Of a stretch of DNA of 64,000 nt, positions 1 to 9,261 are shown piece by piece. The notes under the pieces are model-generated. The model saw only the letters and a program-made list of their open reading frames with translations. It was not told the DNA's origin and did not search any database. The stretch's first letter is position 1. Each line of letters opens with the position of its first letter. Source of the DNA: Erythrocercus mccallii (taxonomy: Eukaryota > Chordata > Aves > Passeriformes > Dicruridae); assembly GCA_013397435.1 (NCBI GenBank), contig VZRG01000345.1, positions 248,001-312,000 of the forward strand. Direction: 5' to 3'. The position numbers and the translations under genes are program-made.

Positions 1-960
1 TGGTTTGGTAGATGAAAACTTAGTGTCAAGATGCAGTTGTACTTTTCTACTCAGATATGTGAATAAGTAATATATTGAGAATGCCAGTATTATATTCATG
101 CTTCATTTACACCAAATTATACTAATAGTTCTTTTTTGAAGTAATTTTTAGGGATCATGAAGTATAAAGCATTGGGCTGGTTAATACAGTTAATACACTT
201 TGCAATGGTGCAATGCCAATATGCTACATTTATCCAGCCAGCCTTGAGCAGTTTTGGATGACATGCAATGTCTTAAAGACCACAGACATGAGTTACTTTC
301 ATTCACACCATTCTCTTTTATTAGGATTGTACGTCATTGAAAGTGAGAGAAAGTGACTTATTACCTCCTTAACTGACATTTTTAGCATCTTACTAGTAAA
401 CCAATAAAGAAGCTTACTTCCAGGTCTAAAAGAAAACAGAAAAACCAACCAACCAAAAACAACAACAACAAAAAAACCCAGCCAATAAACCCAACCCTTT
501 TCTCTTATGGTAACAAACTCCCAGGTAACATGCCTTAGTAACTTGCTTTATACCTGATGGTGAAGGTGTGCTTGAAAGAGATTATGCAGTAGTTAAAAAA
601 CCTACCTACACATTGAATCAATTTGCCGCTTACTCATATTAAATGCTACTGGACCACTTTACAAACTTGATAAAAGCATCCATCTAAAGTAGTCATAAAT
701 ATAAAGGTGGTAAGCAAGTATTTAGACATCAGGTAAAGCTTTCGGTCCAAGGTCAGATTTAATGGGGACAACCATCAGGAAAAGAAGACAAACAATCAAA
801 ACCTTTTCAATAAGCCGAACTATAACTGGGGCTTTTAAACCTCTTACCGGCCAAAAGAAAAAGTTAGGAGCGCCTATTTCTTCAGCTCTAAAATTGTTTG
901 AAGCAAATAGCAGCTTATTTGCGCAGCAGACACGAGAAGCGCTTGTGAACATCAAAGCCT
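1..960. other. Non-coding AT-rich flank
   Basis: I see no gene, transposon or RNA gene here. The only distinctive content is an A/C-rich low-complexity tract at about 429-497. Open frames running into this stretch from the GC-rich island are chance frames: they have no coding signature and cross the microsatellite in the same reading frame. If the island at 1.0-1.5 kb is a minus-strand promoter, this would be first-intron sequence of a gene continuing off the left edge. Confidence 0.6.
429..497. repeat. A/C-rich low-complexity tract
   Basis: An interrupted run of AACC, AAC and AAAC words with almost no G or T. It resembles the tract at about 28.96-29.06 kb. It could be a decayed simple repeat, and no transposon body was recognised beside it. 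Confidence 0.75.
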
Positions 961-974
961 TGCTTTCAAGGGCT

Positions 975-1500
975 TTTTGTTCGCCGCACTCCGGGGCGTG
1001 GAGCAGCCACTCCAGGGCTGTCGAGACCTGCGGAACGCACCAGCAGCAGCCGCCGCTCCGTGCCTGAGCCGTGCCCCGCGCACCCACCGGGGGCTGCTCG
1101 GAGCGGCAGAGCCGGAGCCACCGCGGGGAGGAAGGGGCCCGGCGGAGCCCTCCCCCGCCCCTGCTGCCGCAGCCTGCGCTTTCCGCGGAGCTCGCCACCA
1201 TCACCTCCCCGCCGCCCCCCGCGGGCCCCGGCAGCGCGGGTCGGTGCCAGGCGGGGCGGCCTCGGGGCAGCGCTGCCCGGAGCCGCTGCTTCCCCCGGGG
1301 CCGCCCCGCTCCGCGGCGGGGCTCGGGACCGCCCGGCTGTCGCTCACACGCACCCACCTGCCACGCCGGCTGCGGCCGCCCCGGCCGGCACAGGAGCGCT
1401 CGCCCCGCACCGCCACCGCCTCCCCTCGGCGCCCGCCCCGTCACCCCGGCAACGCCGCGCCCGCCCCGGGCCCGCCCCGTCAGCTGAGCGCGGGCAGCCA
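975..1500. promoter_or_regulatory. CpG island, probable promoter
   Basis: About 500 bp switch abruptly from AT-rich flank to very GC-rich sequence with abundant CpG. GC boxes (CCCGCCCC type) lie at about 1431-1440, 1461-1467 and 1471-1478, and a canonical CCAAT box (AGCCAATGGG) at 1496-1505. This clustering at the right-hand edge suggests transcription toward lower coordinates (minus strand), with the CCAAT box upstream. CpG islands with GC and CCAAT boxes typically mark TATA-less promoters of broadly expressed vertebrate genes. The long open frames crossing it reflect the rarity of stop codons in GC-rich DNA and are not called as genes. A divergent or plus-strand transcript cannot be excluded. 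Confidence 0.7.
1358..1430 (-). other. Candidate 5' non-coding exon (minus strand)
   Basis: On the minus strand, downstream of the GC and CCAAT boxes, the sequence reaches CAG|GTGGGT, a strong splice-donor match whose intron would begin at 1357. No ATG in good context lies between the promoter boxes and this donor, so the segment would be 5' untranslated. The start (about 1430) is only the position where a TSS would fall relative to the GC boxes. The rest of the gene would lie beyond coordinate 1. This is inference from sequence signals only. Confidence 0.35.
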
Positions 1501-1505
1501 ATGGG
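1496..1505. promoter_or_regulatory. CCAAT box (NF-Y type)
   Basis: AGCCAATGGG matches the NF-Y consensus in full. It sits at the boundary of the CpG island and directly touches the first repeat units of the GGAT microsatellite, so array length sets the distance to anything upstream. Confidence 0.6.
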
Positions 1506-1726
1506 ATGGATGGATGGATGGATGGATGGATGGATGGATGGATGGATGGATGGATGGATGGATGGATGGATGGATGGATGGATGGATGGATGGATGGANN
1601 NNNNNNNNNNNNNNNNNNNNNNNNNNNNGGATGGATGGATGGATGGATGGATGGATGGATGGATGGATGGATGGATGGATGGATGGATGGATGGATGGAT
1701 GGATGGATGGATGGATGGATGGATGG
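1503..1726. repeat. (GGAT)n microsatellite with assembly gap
   Basis: Near-perfect GGAT/ATCC tetranucleotide array interrupted by 30 Ns at 1599-1628. About 24 uninterrupted units are visible on each side. The gap lies inside the array, so the true length is unknown. The frames reading as MDGW or PSIH repeats are the microsatellite translated and are not proteins. Confidence 0.98.
1599..1628. other. Assembly gap (30 N)
   Basis: Thirty consecutive N within the GGAT array. The size may be a placeholder rather than a measured distance. Confidence 0.99.
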
Positions 1727-4700
1727 CACCGTGTGTCTGCACTGGGAGGGCACGAGTAGGGGTGTGTGCCTCACACCAGTGGTGCAAAGCCAGGGTGAGG
1801 AGCTGGTGTCCCTTTCATCTCAGCAGGATAGGATAGGCAGACACTCCTCTGTCCATCCCTGCCTCTAGACATTGCCCAGCTTTGAGACTGCAGCCTTGGC
1901 ATTGCTGATCCCCCTCAGAGGGAGCTCAGGCTTATGGTTGCTGGGCTGTTCTAAAGGGAGTAGCCCTTGGCCACTGTTCAGGTGAGTGTAGAATGAGTCC
2001 TTGTAACTCAGCAAAGCCCTTCTCACCTCTCCTGCCCAAAACACATGACAGAGGCTTTCTGACAACACTCTGCAACTTCTTCTTTATGCAAGCCCTCCAT
2101 TCCAAAGTACTTGAGTAGCTTTTTTTCCCTGCTAGTTCTGAGCTTGAAATATTTTATCCATTCTGTAGGTAATAAGTTACCCACCTATAAGCACAGTGTC
2201 AATATCAAATGCCAGTATCCATGGAGAAATGGAGAAATCCAGCCCTTTATGCACAGTAAAATTTTCACAGTCATGAGGTTGAGTGTTACTGCTACTTACT
2301 GTGACACAAATTAGGAGCTTTTCTGAAGTTAGTGATGCTCCAGTATTGGTGAAACCAATCTTGGAGACCTTGGTAAAAGAGCTGCTGCTGCAGGGATTTC
2401 AGGTCATTAGTTTTACTTCTAATGAAAAGGTTAATGATTCACTTACAGTCTAGACAACTGTATGGAAACACAAGGAACTGGGTTAGGCTCTGAAAAAATG
2501 AACAAATGCTTATACTGGGATGTAAAACATTTTCAAACAAACAGAATTTTAAAGCTCCTCACAGACAAGATTTTGAAGATCACCAGCCACATGGGCTTCT
2601 CTAAAAACAAGGAGTGCTTATTGAAATCCAGCAAGTTGTATGCAAAGAGAGAAATGATTGCTGCAAAACTAGTTGTTTTTAATTATAAAACCCAAACAAC
2701 TCAGAATGTACAGGGGTTTTCATGTAATTATTTTCTAAAGGGCCTTCAAAGAAGAGCTTTGCTTCAGGACCCTTGCCAGGAGGAGCTCTGCAAGAGGCTG
2801 GAATTTCAGTGAGGAATGGCATACTGCCGTGCGACAGCAGCGCATCTGTTGTGAATAGCAGCTGCTGCACAGCACTGAGCATTGTACAGTCTCACTGCTT
2901 ACAGGCAATCTTCTGTATGTTATCTGTTTTCTGGAGCCACCAGTGAAACTACTGCATGAGTTTTTCTTAGTAGATCATCATGTATGTTTCAGATACTTGT
3001 TTTAAAGTAGTATAGTTAGACAAAGGTATTAAAATATCCCAGAGTTCTTGAAGTGTTGACTAACCACTCAGGATTACCATATAAAAAAAAATTAAGACTT
3101 TGATCAGACAGTGGGTTACTATGCTAATGGGCTCAGAGCAACATGTTGTTTGTAACACTGAAACTTAAACGTTTAAGTCCTTGTTGTAGCACGTAAAATC
3201 TTTCCTCTGAATGTAAAATGGATGAATTAGTTCCATTCATCACTGAAAGATGTTGAACATTGCAGTGTTTACTTTGTTTTAAAATCATGATGCTTCTCAG
3301 GAAATTGAAGAAGTGAATTGTTAGAACTAGTACAGACACTCTCACTACAACAGAGAAAGCAAAAAAGAAATATTTGGAAAGCAGTTTCAGCTGACCCCTT
3401 TGATAAGACTAAGTTGCGTGACATATCTGATGTGGAAGCAGAAATTGTACAGCAATAGGAAGTTGTTATCTCCATATCTCAAATGCTAACACAGTTCCCC
3501 CAGTCAACTGTGAGACAGATCTACTCTTGTTATGACAGCTGTTGGAAACTGATGTCAGTATAACTGTGCAATGTCTTTTGATAATCTTAACTATTACAAA
3601 CCTTAAGATATGTTTATGATGTTATCTAAGGCACACTGTTTGGAAATGGCTCTATTTATAATTAGAAATTTCTCAAGCTATTTTAATAAATAAATCATAT
3701 ACTTGTGAGTTTCCTAGTCAGATTTGCTTGAAAAAGCATTGTGAACTTTTTGTTTCTGAAGGCTTAAGCCTGAGGATTAATTAATGTTTATACAGTTCTT
3801 AGTAAAAGCAAAGTTACTAGTGCCAAGAATTATTACTATTCAGTCTTTAAAAGTCAGATCAATGACAGGCTAAACTGTCAGAGAACTGCTATTTAAAACA
3901 ACAAAAATGCTGAAAACCCTCTTCCCACCCTGCTTGAATGTGTTCAAGTGTGCTTTCATTTCAGCCTCACTTACATACAGACAAGCAAAGATATTTTGCT
4001 GTTTAATTGGGTTGACGCCCAACTTTGTTTAAATATCTGGGGAGATTACCTAAAATCCTGGTGACTTTTTACAAAAATGAAAAAAATCTTTGTTTCTTTC
4101 ATGCATTTTAAGGGCCCAAATGTTGCAAATAATTATCTATGCAAATCCCACTCAACAATGTAATCTATCTGATTAACCAATCTTCCTTCTGTGAGGAAGG
4201 AATTCCCATTTGTGTGATAGGTCAGATCCTTGTAGTGATAGTTTAATTGTATGAGACTTGCATAGCTATTTTGACTTCTGAGGAAAAAGAATCCTTGCAT
4301 TATTTAAAAAAAATCTGCTTCCCTTTCTACTTTACACCAAGCAGAGGTAAGGTTTAGAAACAATTTTCCTCGTAAAATAAATGTATATATTGGAAAACAA
4401 GTAACAAGCAAGAGGGGACTGGAAAGGCAGAGAAGCTCATCATTGAAGCAGAGAAATAATAAATAAAGCCATCCTTTCAGGATGTTTTAGTGCATCATTG
4501 TTACTTAGGGAGAAATACCACATTTTGCTTTGGTTATGCCTTAAATTATATTCTTCCTTGACAGCTATACACATATTATTCATACAGTGCTAATTACTTT
4601 CCTTATAATATAATTGACTTGTTAAGTGAGAATATGAATTAATTGGTGGCATAGAAAATTAAATGATATCAAGGCAGGCCTAGTTAATCTGTGTCTGGTA

Positions 4701-5850
4701 TATTATCTCTTGCTATTCAGTAAATTGAAGTTTTATATATACAAATATAGTTTTAATTAGAAGAGACAAAATTTCCAGACTGACTAATGAAAGCTAACTA
4801 CATTTATCTGGAAGTGTTGATAACTTGATCTTACTTAGATGCAAGCAGACTGTTAAAATTTGGGTTTGCATGTTGCACTATGGTGCACATGGAAATATGA
4901 ACATCTTGAAGATCCTGTGGACTGGTAGACCTCTCAAAGAATAGTTTTCAGGTGATACTTAACAGCTACAATTTATGCTGACTTTTAGTTGCAATTTGTT
5001 AATAAATGTATTTAAGATCTATATACACTTAAATTTAGACTTAAGAATATATAAGTCAATATTACTAGCCACCATTAAGACTAGATCTTCAAAGACCTCA
5101 GTGTCTGGAATGTTTGCAAGTTTGGTCTCAATTATGGGTTCTAAGTTCTTCTGAAAATTTAAATTAAATTTAAATACTACAGAAGGAGTTTGAGTCTTAC
5201 TTTAACAGTCTGACTCCAGCTGCAGGCACAGAACACTCATGGATTTGGCCCAAACTCACACAAAGATTTGGCCCTTTAAAACTGTAAAAGTGTGATTAAT
5301 CCTAAACCTTCAAACAAACCTTCAAAATCCTAAGCCTTCCTTATAATGAATTTCTGGAATAGATGTCTTAAAATTTCTTCAACACAATGATTTTCATAAA
5401 TACGAGTTTGAGGAACAGAATCCAAAACACTGTGAATGGAAATTGCATCACTAAAATGCAGCAAAACTTCTACAAAGTTAAGAAAAACTTGTTGTTGGAT
5501 CTAGACAAACCTAAGATTTCCTTAATATATTTATTAAAATGCCTTAGAGGAAACTTCTATCATCAGGTTAAAAGATTACTTTTATTTTCAAGATTTCATA
5601 TGGTACAGCTGAACTTTAATCTCTTCAACCTTAAAATAAAACCATTTCCTTTTTGTGTATAAGGATGTTATGTTTATAAATTTAGTTCTAATAACTTGTG
5701 GAAGTGGAGACTTTTCTTCATCTCAAGTATGGCACTATTAGGCTTAAAAGTGTTGTTTGAAGAAGACACAGTTTAATAAATGCACTGAGAGCAAATAAAG
5801 AATTAGTGTGTAGGAGACATGGTTGGTGTTTCCTTAGAAAATAAATACTC
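1727..5850. other. Intergenic, no gene recognised
   Basis: AT-rich unique-looking DNA. The open frames are short (under about 120 codons), unrelated in frame to each other, and without convincing splice context. There is no recognisable transposon, RNA gene or large repeat. If both minus-strand gene models are right, this is the spacer between the 3' end of the gene at 5.85-6.9 kb and the promoter at about 1.45 kb. Confidence 0.55.
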
Positions 5851-5851
5851 C

Positions 5852-6250
5852 CCTGAGTCATGTAATACATTTATTCAAATATAAATTTACAAATCTATAG
5901 ACGGTATGAATGAGCAGTGCAACCCAAATCTTATGTACCCCCAAAAGCATTGAAAAATACTGGGTTTGCTTCAGTTTTCTACCTATTATTCCAGATAGTC
6001 TAGATAATTCTGCCCAAGAGCTGCAAACAAAATGCTGCATAAATTACAAACAATCTTTCGAACTTTGTACACACAATGATGTGTAGTACTATTGGTTATG
6101 TGAACTTCATAATTTCTTAAAATCTTGCAACACAAAACTGAAAAAAACCCCCAAATTCAGTACCTGTTATCTGATGAAGTTTTCCAGTGCCAGAGTTTCT
6201 GCAGCTAAATTTCTCACTGCCGGAGCTTCTGTATTAAATGCTTTTACCTC
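5852..6250 (-). CDS. Last exon of an unidentified minus-strand gene (C-terminus plus 3' UTR)
   Basis: Read on the minus strand, a 3' splice site is seen: a CTGAC branch-point match, a 19-nt T tract (6255-6273) and an AG at 6251-6252. The following frame encodes 27 residues, beginning EVKAFNTEAP and ending ALENFIR, with a TAA stop at 6167-6169. A minus-strand AATAAA lies at 5870-5875, about 290 nt past the stop, which would make an ordinary 3' UTR with cleavage near 5850. The exon starts in phase 0, matching the phase-0 end of the exon at 6799-6889. The coding part contains a diverged 30-bp tandem duplication, giving two similar ten-residue units (KAFNTEAPAV and RNLAAETLAL). I do not recognise the protein. 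The short C-terminus only loosely recalls helical-repeat C-terminal domains, and no family is assigned. It could be chance, since the T tract is also simply a poly-A run on the plus strand. Confidence 0.42.
5870..5875 (-). terminator. Candidate polyadenylation signal (AATAAA)
   Basis: Minus-strand AATAAA about 290 nt downstream of the TAA at 6167-6169, followed by T-rich sequence. It is correctly placed for the last exon described above. A lone AATAAA is common in AT-rich DNA, so its weight comes only from context. Confidence 0.4.
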
Positions 6251-6254
6251 CTTC

Positions 6255-6273
6255 AAAAAAAAAAAAAAAAAAA
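6255..6273. repeat. Homopolymer A19 (T19 on minus strand)
   Basis: An uninterrupted A19 on the plus strand. On the minus strand it would be the polypyrimidine tract of the acceptor for the last exon of the unidentified gene. It is a likely length-polymorphic site. Confidence 0.9.
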
Positions 6274-6798
6274 GTATGTCAGCACAAGCCCAGACGAAAC
6301 TCCAAATCCGGGAAAATAAAATTAACCATGCAGATCAAAGGCAGACGAGCACTGAGACCAAATGCCTGTAATCTGATCAGTGATCAGTTGCCGTACATCA
6401 AAGGCAGTGCTTTGGCGAGGAAAAAGAGCTCCTTTTCCAGCAGGTAGTCGCACTCAAATTCTGCCTTTCAGTGCTCTGCACTAGCTCTTTCCCCCTTTAC
6501 TTGCTGGTGCTGGGAGAATGCACGCGAGTCTGAAATGCTTGGGGTTGAGTGGCTGGATCTGTAGCTTTTGAGTTCCCAAGCTGTGTTGTGGATTGTGTGT
6601 TGGAAGCTTTCCCCAGTGCCAGCGGGTTCCGCTTTATCCCTTTCATCTCGCTGAGCTGCAGATCCCATGACATCATTCAATGCTGTGGGACTGGTTAGAG
6701 AGCTGTAATACAGCCTGTGGGGGAATGCAGCTAAAGAGCAGCAAGAGTTTGCATGATTTCTAATCAGGTTAGTCCATTGTAGCAAACCCAGGGCTCAC

Positions 6799-6889
6799 TT
6801 CAAAGCCTTCACTACATTTAAGTTGCCTCCCGAGATGGGAGAATAGTGTAGGTATAAAGTTTTCTTTAAAAGATGCTTTATAATTTTGT
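6799..6889 (-). CDS. Penultimate exon of an unidentified minus-strand gene
   Basis: On the minus strand, a pyrimidine-rich acceptor (CTTCCTTTTGCAG) precedes a 91-nt exon ending at GAA|GTGAGC, a good donor. One nucleotide completes a codon from the previous exon. Thirty codons then run open to a phase-0 end: QNYKASFKENFIPTLFSHLG followed by RQLKCSEGFE. The phase-0 end joins exactly to the phase-0 start of the exon at 6250, and the intron between them is about 550 bp. Codon choice and residue mix look protein-like, but no family was recognised. A possible third exon lies upstream at 8129-8163. Without RNA or homology evidence this remains a model. Confidence 0.42.
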
Positions 6890-7084
6890 CTGCAAAAGGA
6901 AGTTACAGCTTTCCATAAAGTTTTGAAAGTCAGATGTGAAGGTCGGTTTGCTAGGCAGCCGTGAGACATGAGAAAAAACTACTTTTGTTCGTCTCTTCAT
7001 TGAGATTTGGAGCAGAGAAAATGGAGCATTTTGCACTCTGGCACTGGATTTTTGCACTGGCAAAACCAAGCACAATAGGGCATG

Positions 7085-7200
7085 CTCTTAGTCCCTGGCT
7101 CACGTCCTCCCTGCTGCTTACTGTGTGGCCTTTTGCAAATCATTTTATTTGAGCCTGACTCATCCGTGGCTCATGATTCCTTTACGCAAATGAGCTGTAA
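7085..7200 (+). repeat. MIR-like SINE remnant
   Basis: A word order resembling the MIR core is visible: a CCTGCTGCTTACTGTGTGGCC block, then TTGCAAATCATTT, then GAGCCTGACTCAT. This parallels the MIR order of gctgtgtgacc, gggcaaatcactt and gagcctcagtttcct. MIRs are pre-amniote SINEs that survive in birds only as highly diverged fragments. Boundaries are approximate. Confidence 0.4.
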
Positions 7201-7559
7201 AGCTGCCGTAAGTAACTCACAGAAGTGTTTTTCAGTGTAAAGGCATTTTTTAGCTAGAGTACGTTTGAAGTGGTCACCCCCGTGCTTCCACAGAGGAAGG
7301 CTTTTGGGGCCATGAAAGTATATGGACAGACATTCTCTGTCCCGAGGATTGCTGGAGGGTCCTGTGTAGCCCTGGCCAGCAGGGGAATCCTCAAGGCTGC
7401 TGTGACTTTCTCTCTTGCAGTGCAGAGGAAAGGCAGAAGAAATGTACTACTGAATTTCGTATTCTGTGAGCTGAGGCTAAGTTAGCTTTTGGCACGGAGA
7501 TGAATTCAGCCCTCTGCACTTCAGCTGTTAATAAAGCATACAAATATCAAGCAGGATGG

Positions 7560-7770
7560 ATTTTAGATAATCAGCCATATTGAAGATGTCGCTGAAGTTC
7601 CCATCCACGCGTACCCCACACTTTGGGCATGCCACACACACAGATGAAAGTGATACGAGCCCGTCAAGACGCATGCAAATATTTGCACACCGAGTAACCG
7701 AGAATTCATTTGAAAGGCAAAAGTAAAAAGAGGCAATGTGCTAGACACAGTTGCCTTAAGCGTTAAAACA
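7560..7770 (-). other. Open frame with a CxxCxxC motif, not recognised
   Basis: On the minus strand a frame of about 70 codons is open between stops. It contains CVACPKCG followed by a plausible-looking tail (VRVDGNFSDIFNMADYLKS) and ends at TAA just past the motif. The cysteine pattern resembles half of a zinc ribbon, but no family was recognised. There is no strong acceptor at its start, and its only downstream GT (near the end) is a weak donor in the wrong phase for the exon at 6799-6889. It is more likely a chance frame than an exon. Confidence 0.15.
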
Positions 7771-7799
7771 AAAGCAGACAACCAAGGGATAATGGGTGC

Positions 7800-8045
7800 T
7801 GGCTAGCAGAGCTCGGGAGCGATGGAGTGTCTGGTGGGGATCCCTCGTTCTGCTCCTCGTGTGTGAGGGAGCTGCTGCAGCCTCCCGGCGCTCCTCGCCT
7901 CGCTCAGCCCGGCCGCTCGGGGCTGATGCTCCCGCGGCACTCGGTGGGATAGGGAGCCTTCTGCTGGTGGGATGGCGCACTGTGGGCAGCACCGCGCCGC
8001 CAAGGAGTGCTCTGCTTCCCGGAGACGGCAAGGAACATCCCCAGA
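7800..8045. promoter_or_regulatory. Second CpG-rich patch, possible promoter
   Basis: About 240 bp of locally GC- and CpG-rich DNA stand out from the AT-rich surroundings. There is no TATA box, and no long ATG-initiated frame: the apparent long frames use GTG or TTG starts, and the ATG at 7821 opens only a 14-codon frame. On the plus strand a donor-like CAG|GTAATG lies at 8207-8212. On the minus strand there is no good donor inside the patch. It could be an alternative promoter for the minus-strand gene ending at 5.85 kb, or a promoter for a non-coding transcript. Confidence 0.45.
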
Positions 8046-8128
8046 AAGGCTCGAGAACCCTAAACAGAGTGCTGCAGAATGTAATTCTGTTGCTAGGTGG
8101 ATGGAGTTTAAATATTGGTTTGGGTCAC

Positions 8129-8163
8129 CTATCCAGGCAGGCCTTTGAGGGATGTTCTGGTAA
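8129..8163 (-). other. Tentative 35-nt exon upstream of the unidentified gene end
   Basis: On the minus strand, a pyrimidine-rich acceptor (CTCCTCTCCACCTCAG) precedes 35 nt ending at ATAG|GTGACC. In phase 0 it reads LPEHPSKACLD plus two bases. Those two bases combine with the first base of the exon at 6889 to give an arginine codon, keeping the frame open. The phase match is suggestive, but such a short exon is easily found by chance. If it is real, the CpG patch at 7.8-8.05 kb would be intronic. Confidence 0.2.
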
Positions 8164-8829
8164 CTGAGGTGGAGAGGAGATGACGCACATACAAAGGAGT
8201 ATGGTGCAGGTAATGAGTTTGACTTTCAGGTATACACCACTGGAAAAAACCATGAACCAACCATATATTTCTCTCTTTCTCTAATTTTCACTTCCGTTTA
8301 CCATAAATAAAGGAAAATTATTCAGACTGCTTACTTCTCTTTCAACGTTAATTTGCCCTCTTCTGACATACAAACCTCTATCACCAGAAAGTTTTTTGAT
8401 AAGACTCCATTTGTAGCTTTCGTGGTAAAACTGGAAGTGCCTGTATTGAAATAAAATTTGGAGTGGGCTGTGCAGAACTAAAATAACCCCTTTAATTTCA
8501 GGGATGCTTTAAGAACAATGCTCTTCACAGAAAGCACCTCTTGTTTCTCTGGATTTTTAGCAAAAGCAAGTTCTGATGGTTTATTAGAGGCCTTTGATCT
8601 TTCTTTCATGCATATGAAAAAGAGAAGTAAGGTTATTTATTGCCAATGTAACTTCTAAAGCTTAAGCATTTTATTTTGCAGGTATGAGATTACTTTTCAC
8701 TGTGGAGTCTCTCAGCTTGAAGTATCTGCTATTTCCTATACTATGGCTCCTCCAAATTTGGCCAGATGTGTGTAATAATAACAACGGTTGTCTCTATAGT
8801 TCAATATTTTTCCAAAAGATGCTGCTGAT

Positions 8830-8895
8830 TTTTTTCTCCTTACATAAAATGAGGATAATATTGTGATTTGTATAAAGCACAGAACAGACCAGAGC
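8830..8895 (+). repeat. MIR 3'-end-like fragment
   Basis: The segment reads CTCCTTACATAAAATGAGGA, then TAATATTGTGATTTG, then TATAAAGCACAGAACAG. The order parallels the MIR 3' region (cctcatctgtaaaatgggga, taata, then gtaaagcgcttagaacag). It is short and diverged. Confidence 0.35.
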
Positions 8896-9221
8896 CAGAG
8901 ACAGAACCTACTTAATAAGATGACACTTCACTTTTACATTTTTTGATCATCAGCTCATACTTTCTCTCATAGTCACTAACTTGTCAAGGCATTCAAGCAC
9001 AAGTGGTCTGAAATCCATTAGGTTCCTCTCTAGATGCTTGATTCTAATCACTGGAATTACTGGAGTATGAACAGAAATTACTGAAACTGGGGTTTTTACT
9101 TACTCACTCTCTAGGTATTTAAAAAGCTGTTCTGGAAGAAGCACTTGTGATTACTGTGAGAAACCAGAGAGGTGTCTCTAAAGTCCTGCAGAGGGAGATG
9201 CTCTCTTCCTAATTAATTGCT

Positions 9222-9261
9222 TAATTTTTTCTAAATTTAGACTAATTTTTTCTAAATTTAG
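9222..9261. repeat. Short tandem duplication (19 bp repeated, 21-bp period)
   Basis: TAATTTTTTCTAAATTTAG occurs twice, identical, separated by AC. The perfect identity implies a recent slippage or duplication event. Confidence 0.9.

Noticed and set aside
722..1868. Long open frames on both strands crossing the CpG island and GGAT array (MDGW or PSIH repeats)
   Set aside because: They arise from stop-poor GC-rich DNA and translated microsatellite. They run through the N gap and exist on both strands in several frames at once.
7803..8031. Minus-strand alanine/arginine-rich frames in the second CpG patch
   Set aside because: The shorter one starts at TTG, there is no donor inside the patch, and composition explains the open length.
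7796..8167. Plus-strand frame with a signal-peptide-like hydrophobic start
   Set aside because: It begins at GTG, not ATG, and the in-patch ATG at 7821 is in another frame that stops after 14 codons.
9125..9180. Micro-exon on the minus strand with good acceptor and donor near 9.1 kb
   Set aside because: It would be 24 or 46 nt. The longer form starts with an in-frame stop, and nothing upstream or downstream joins in phase.
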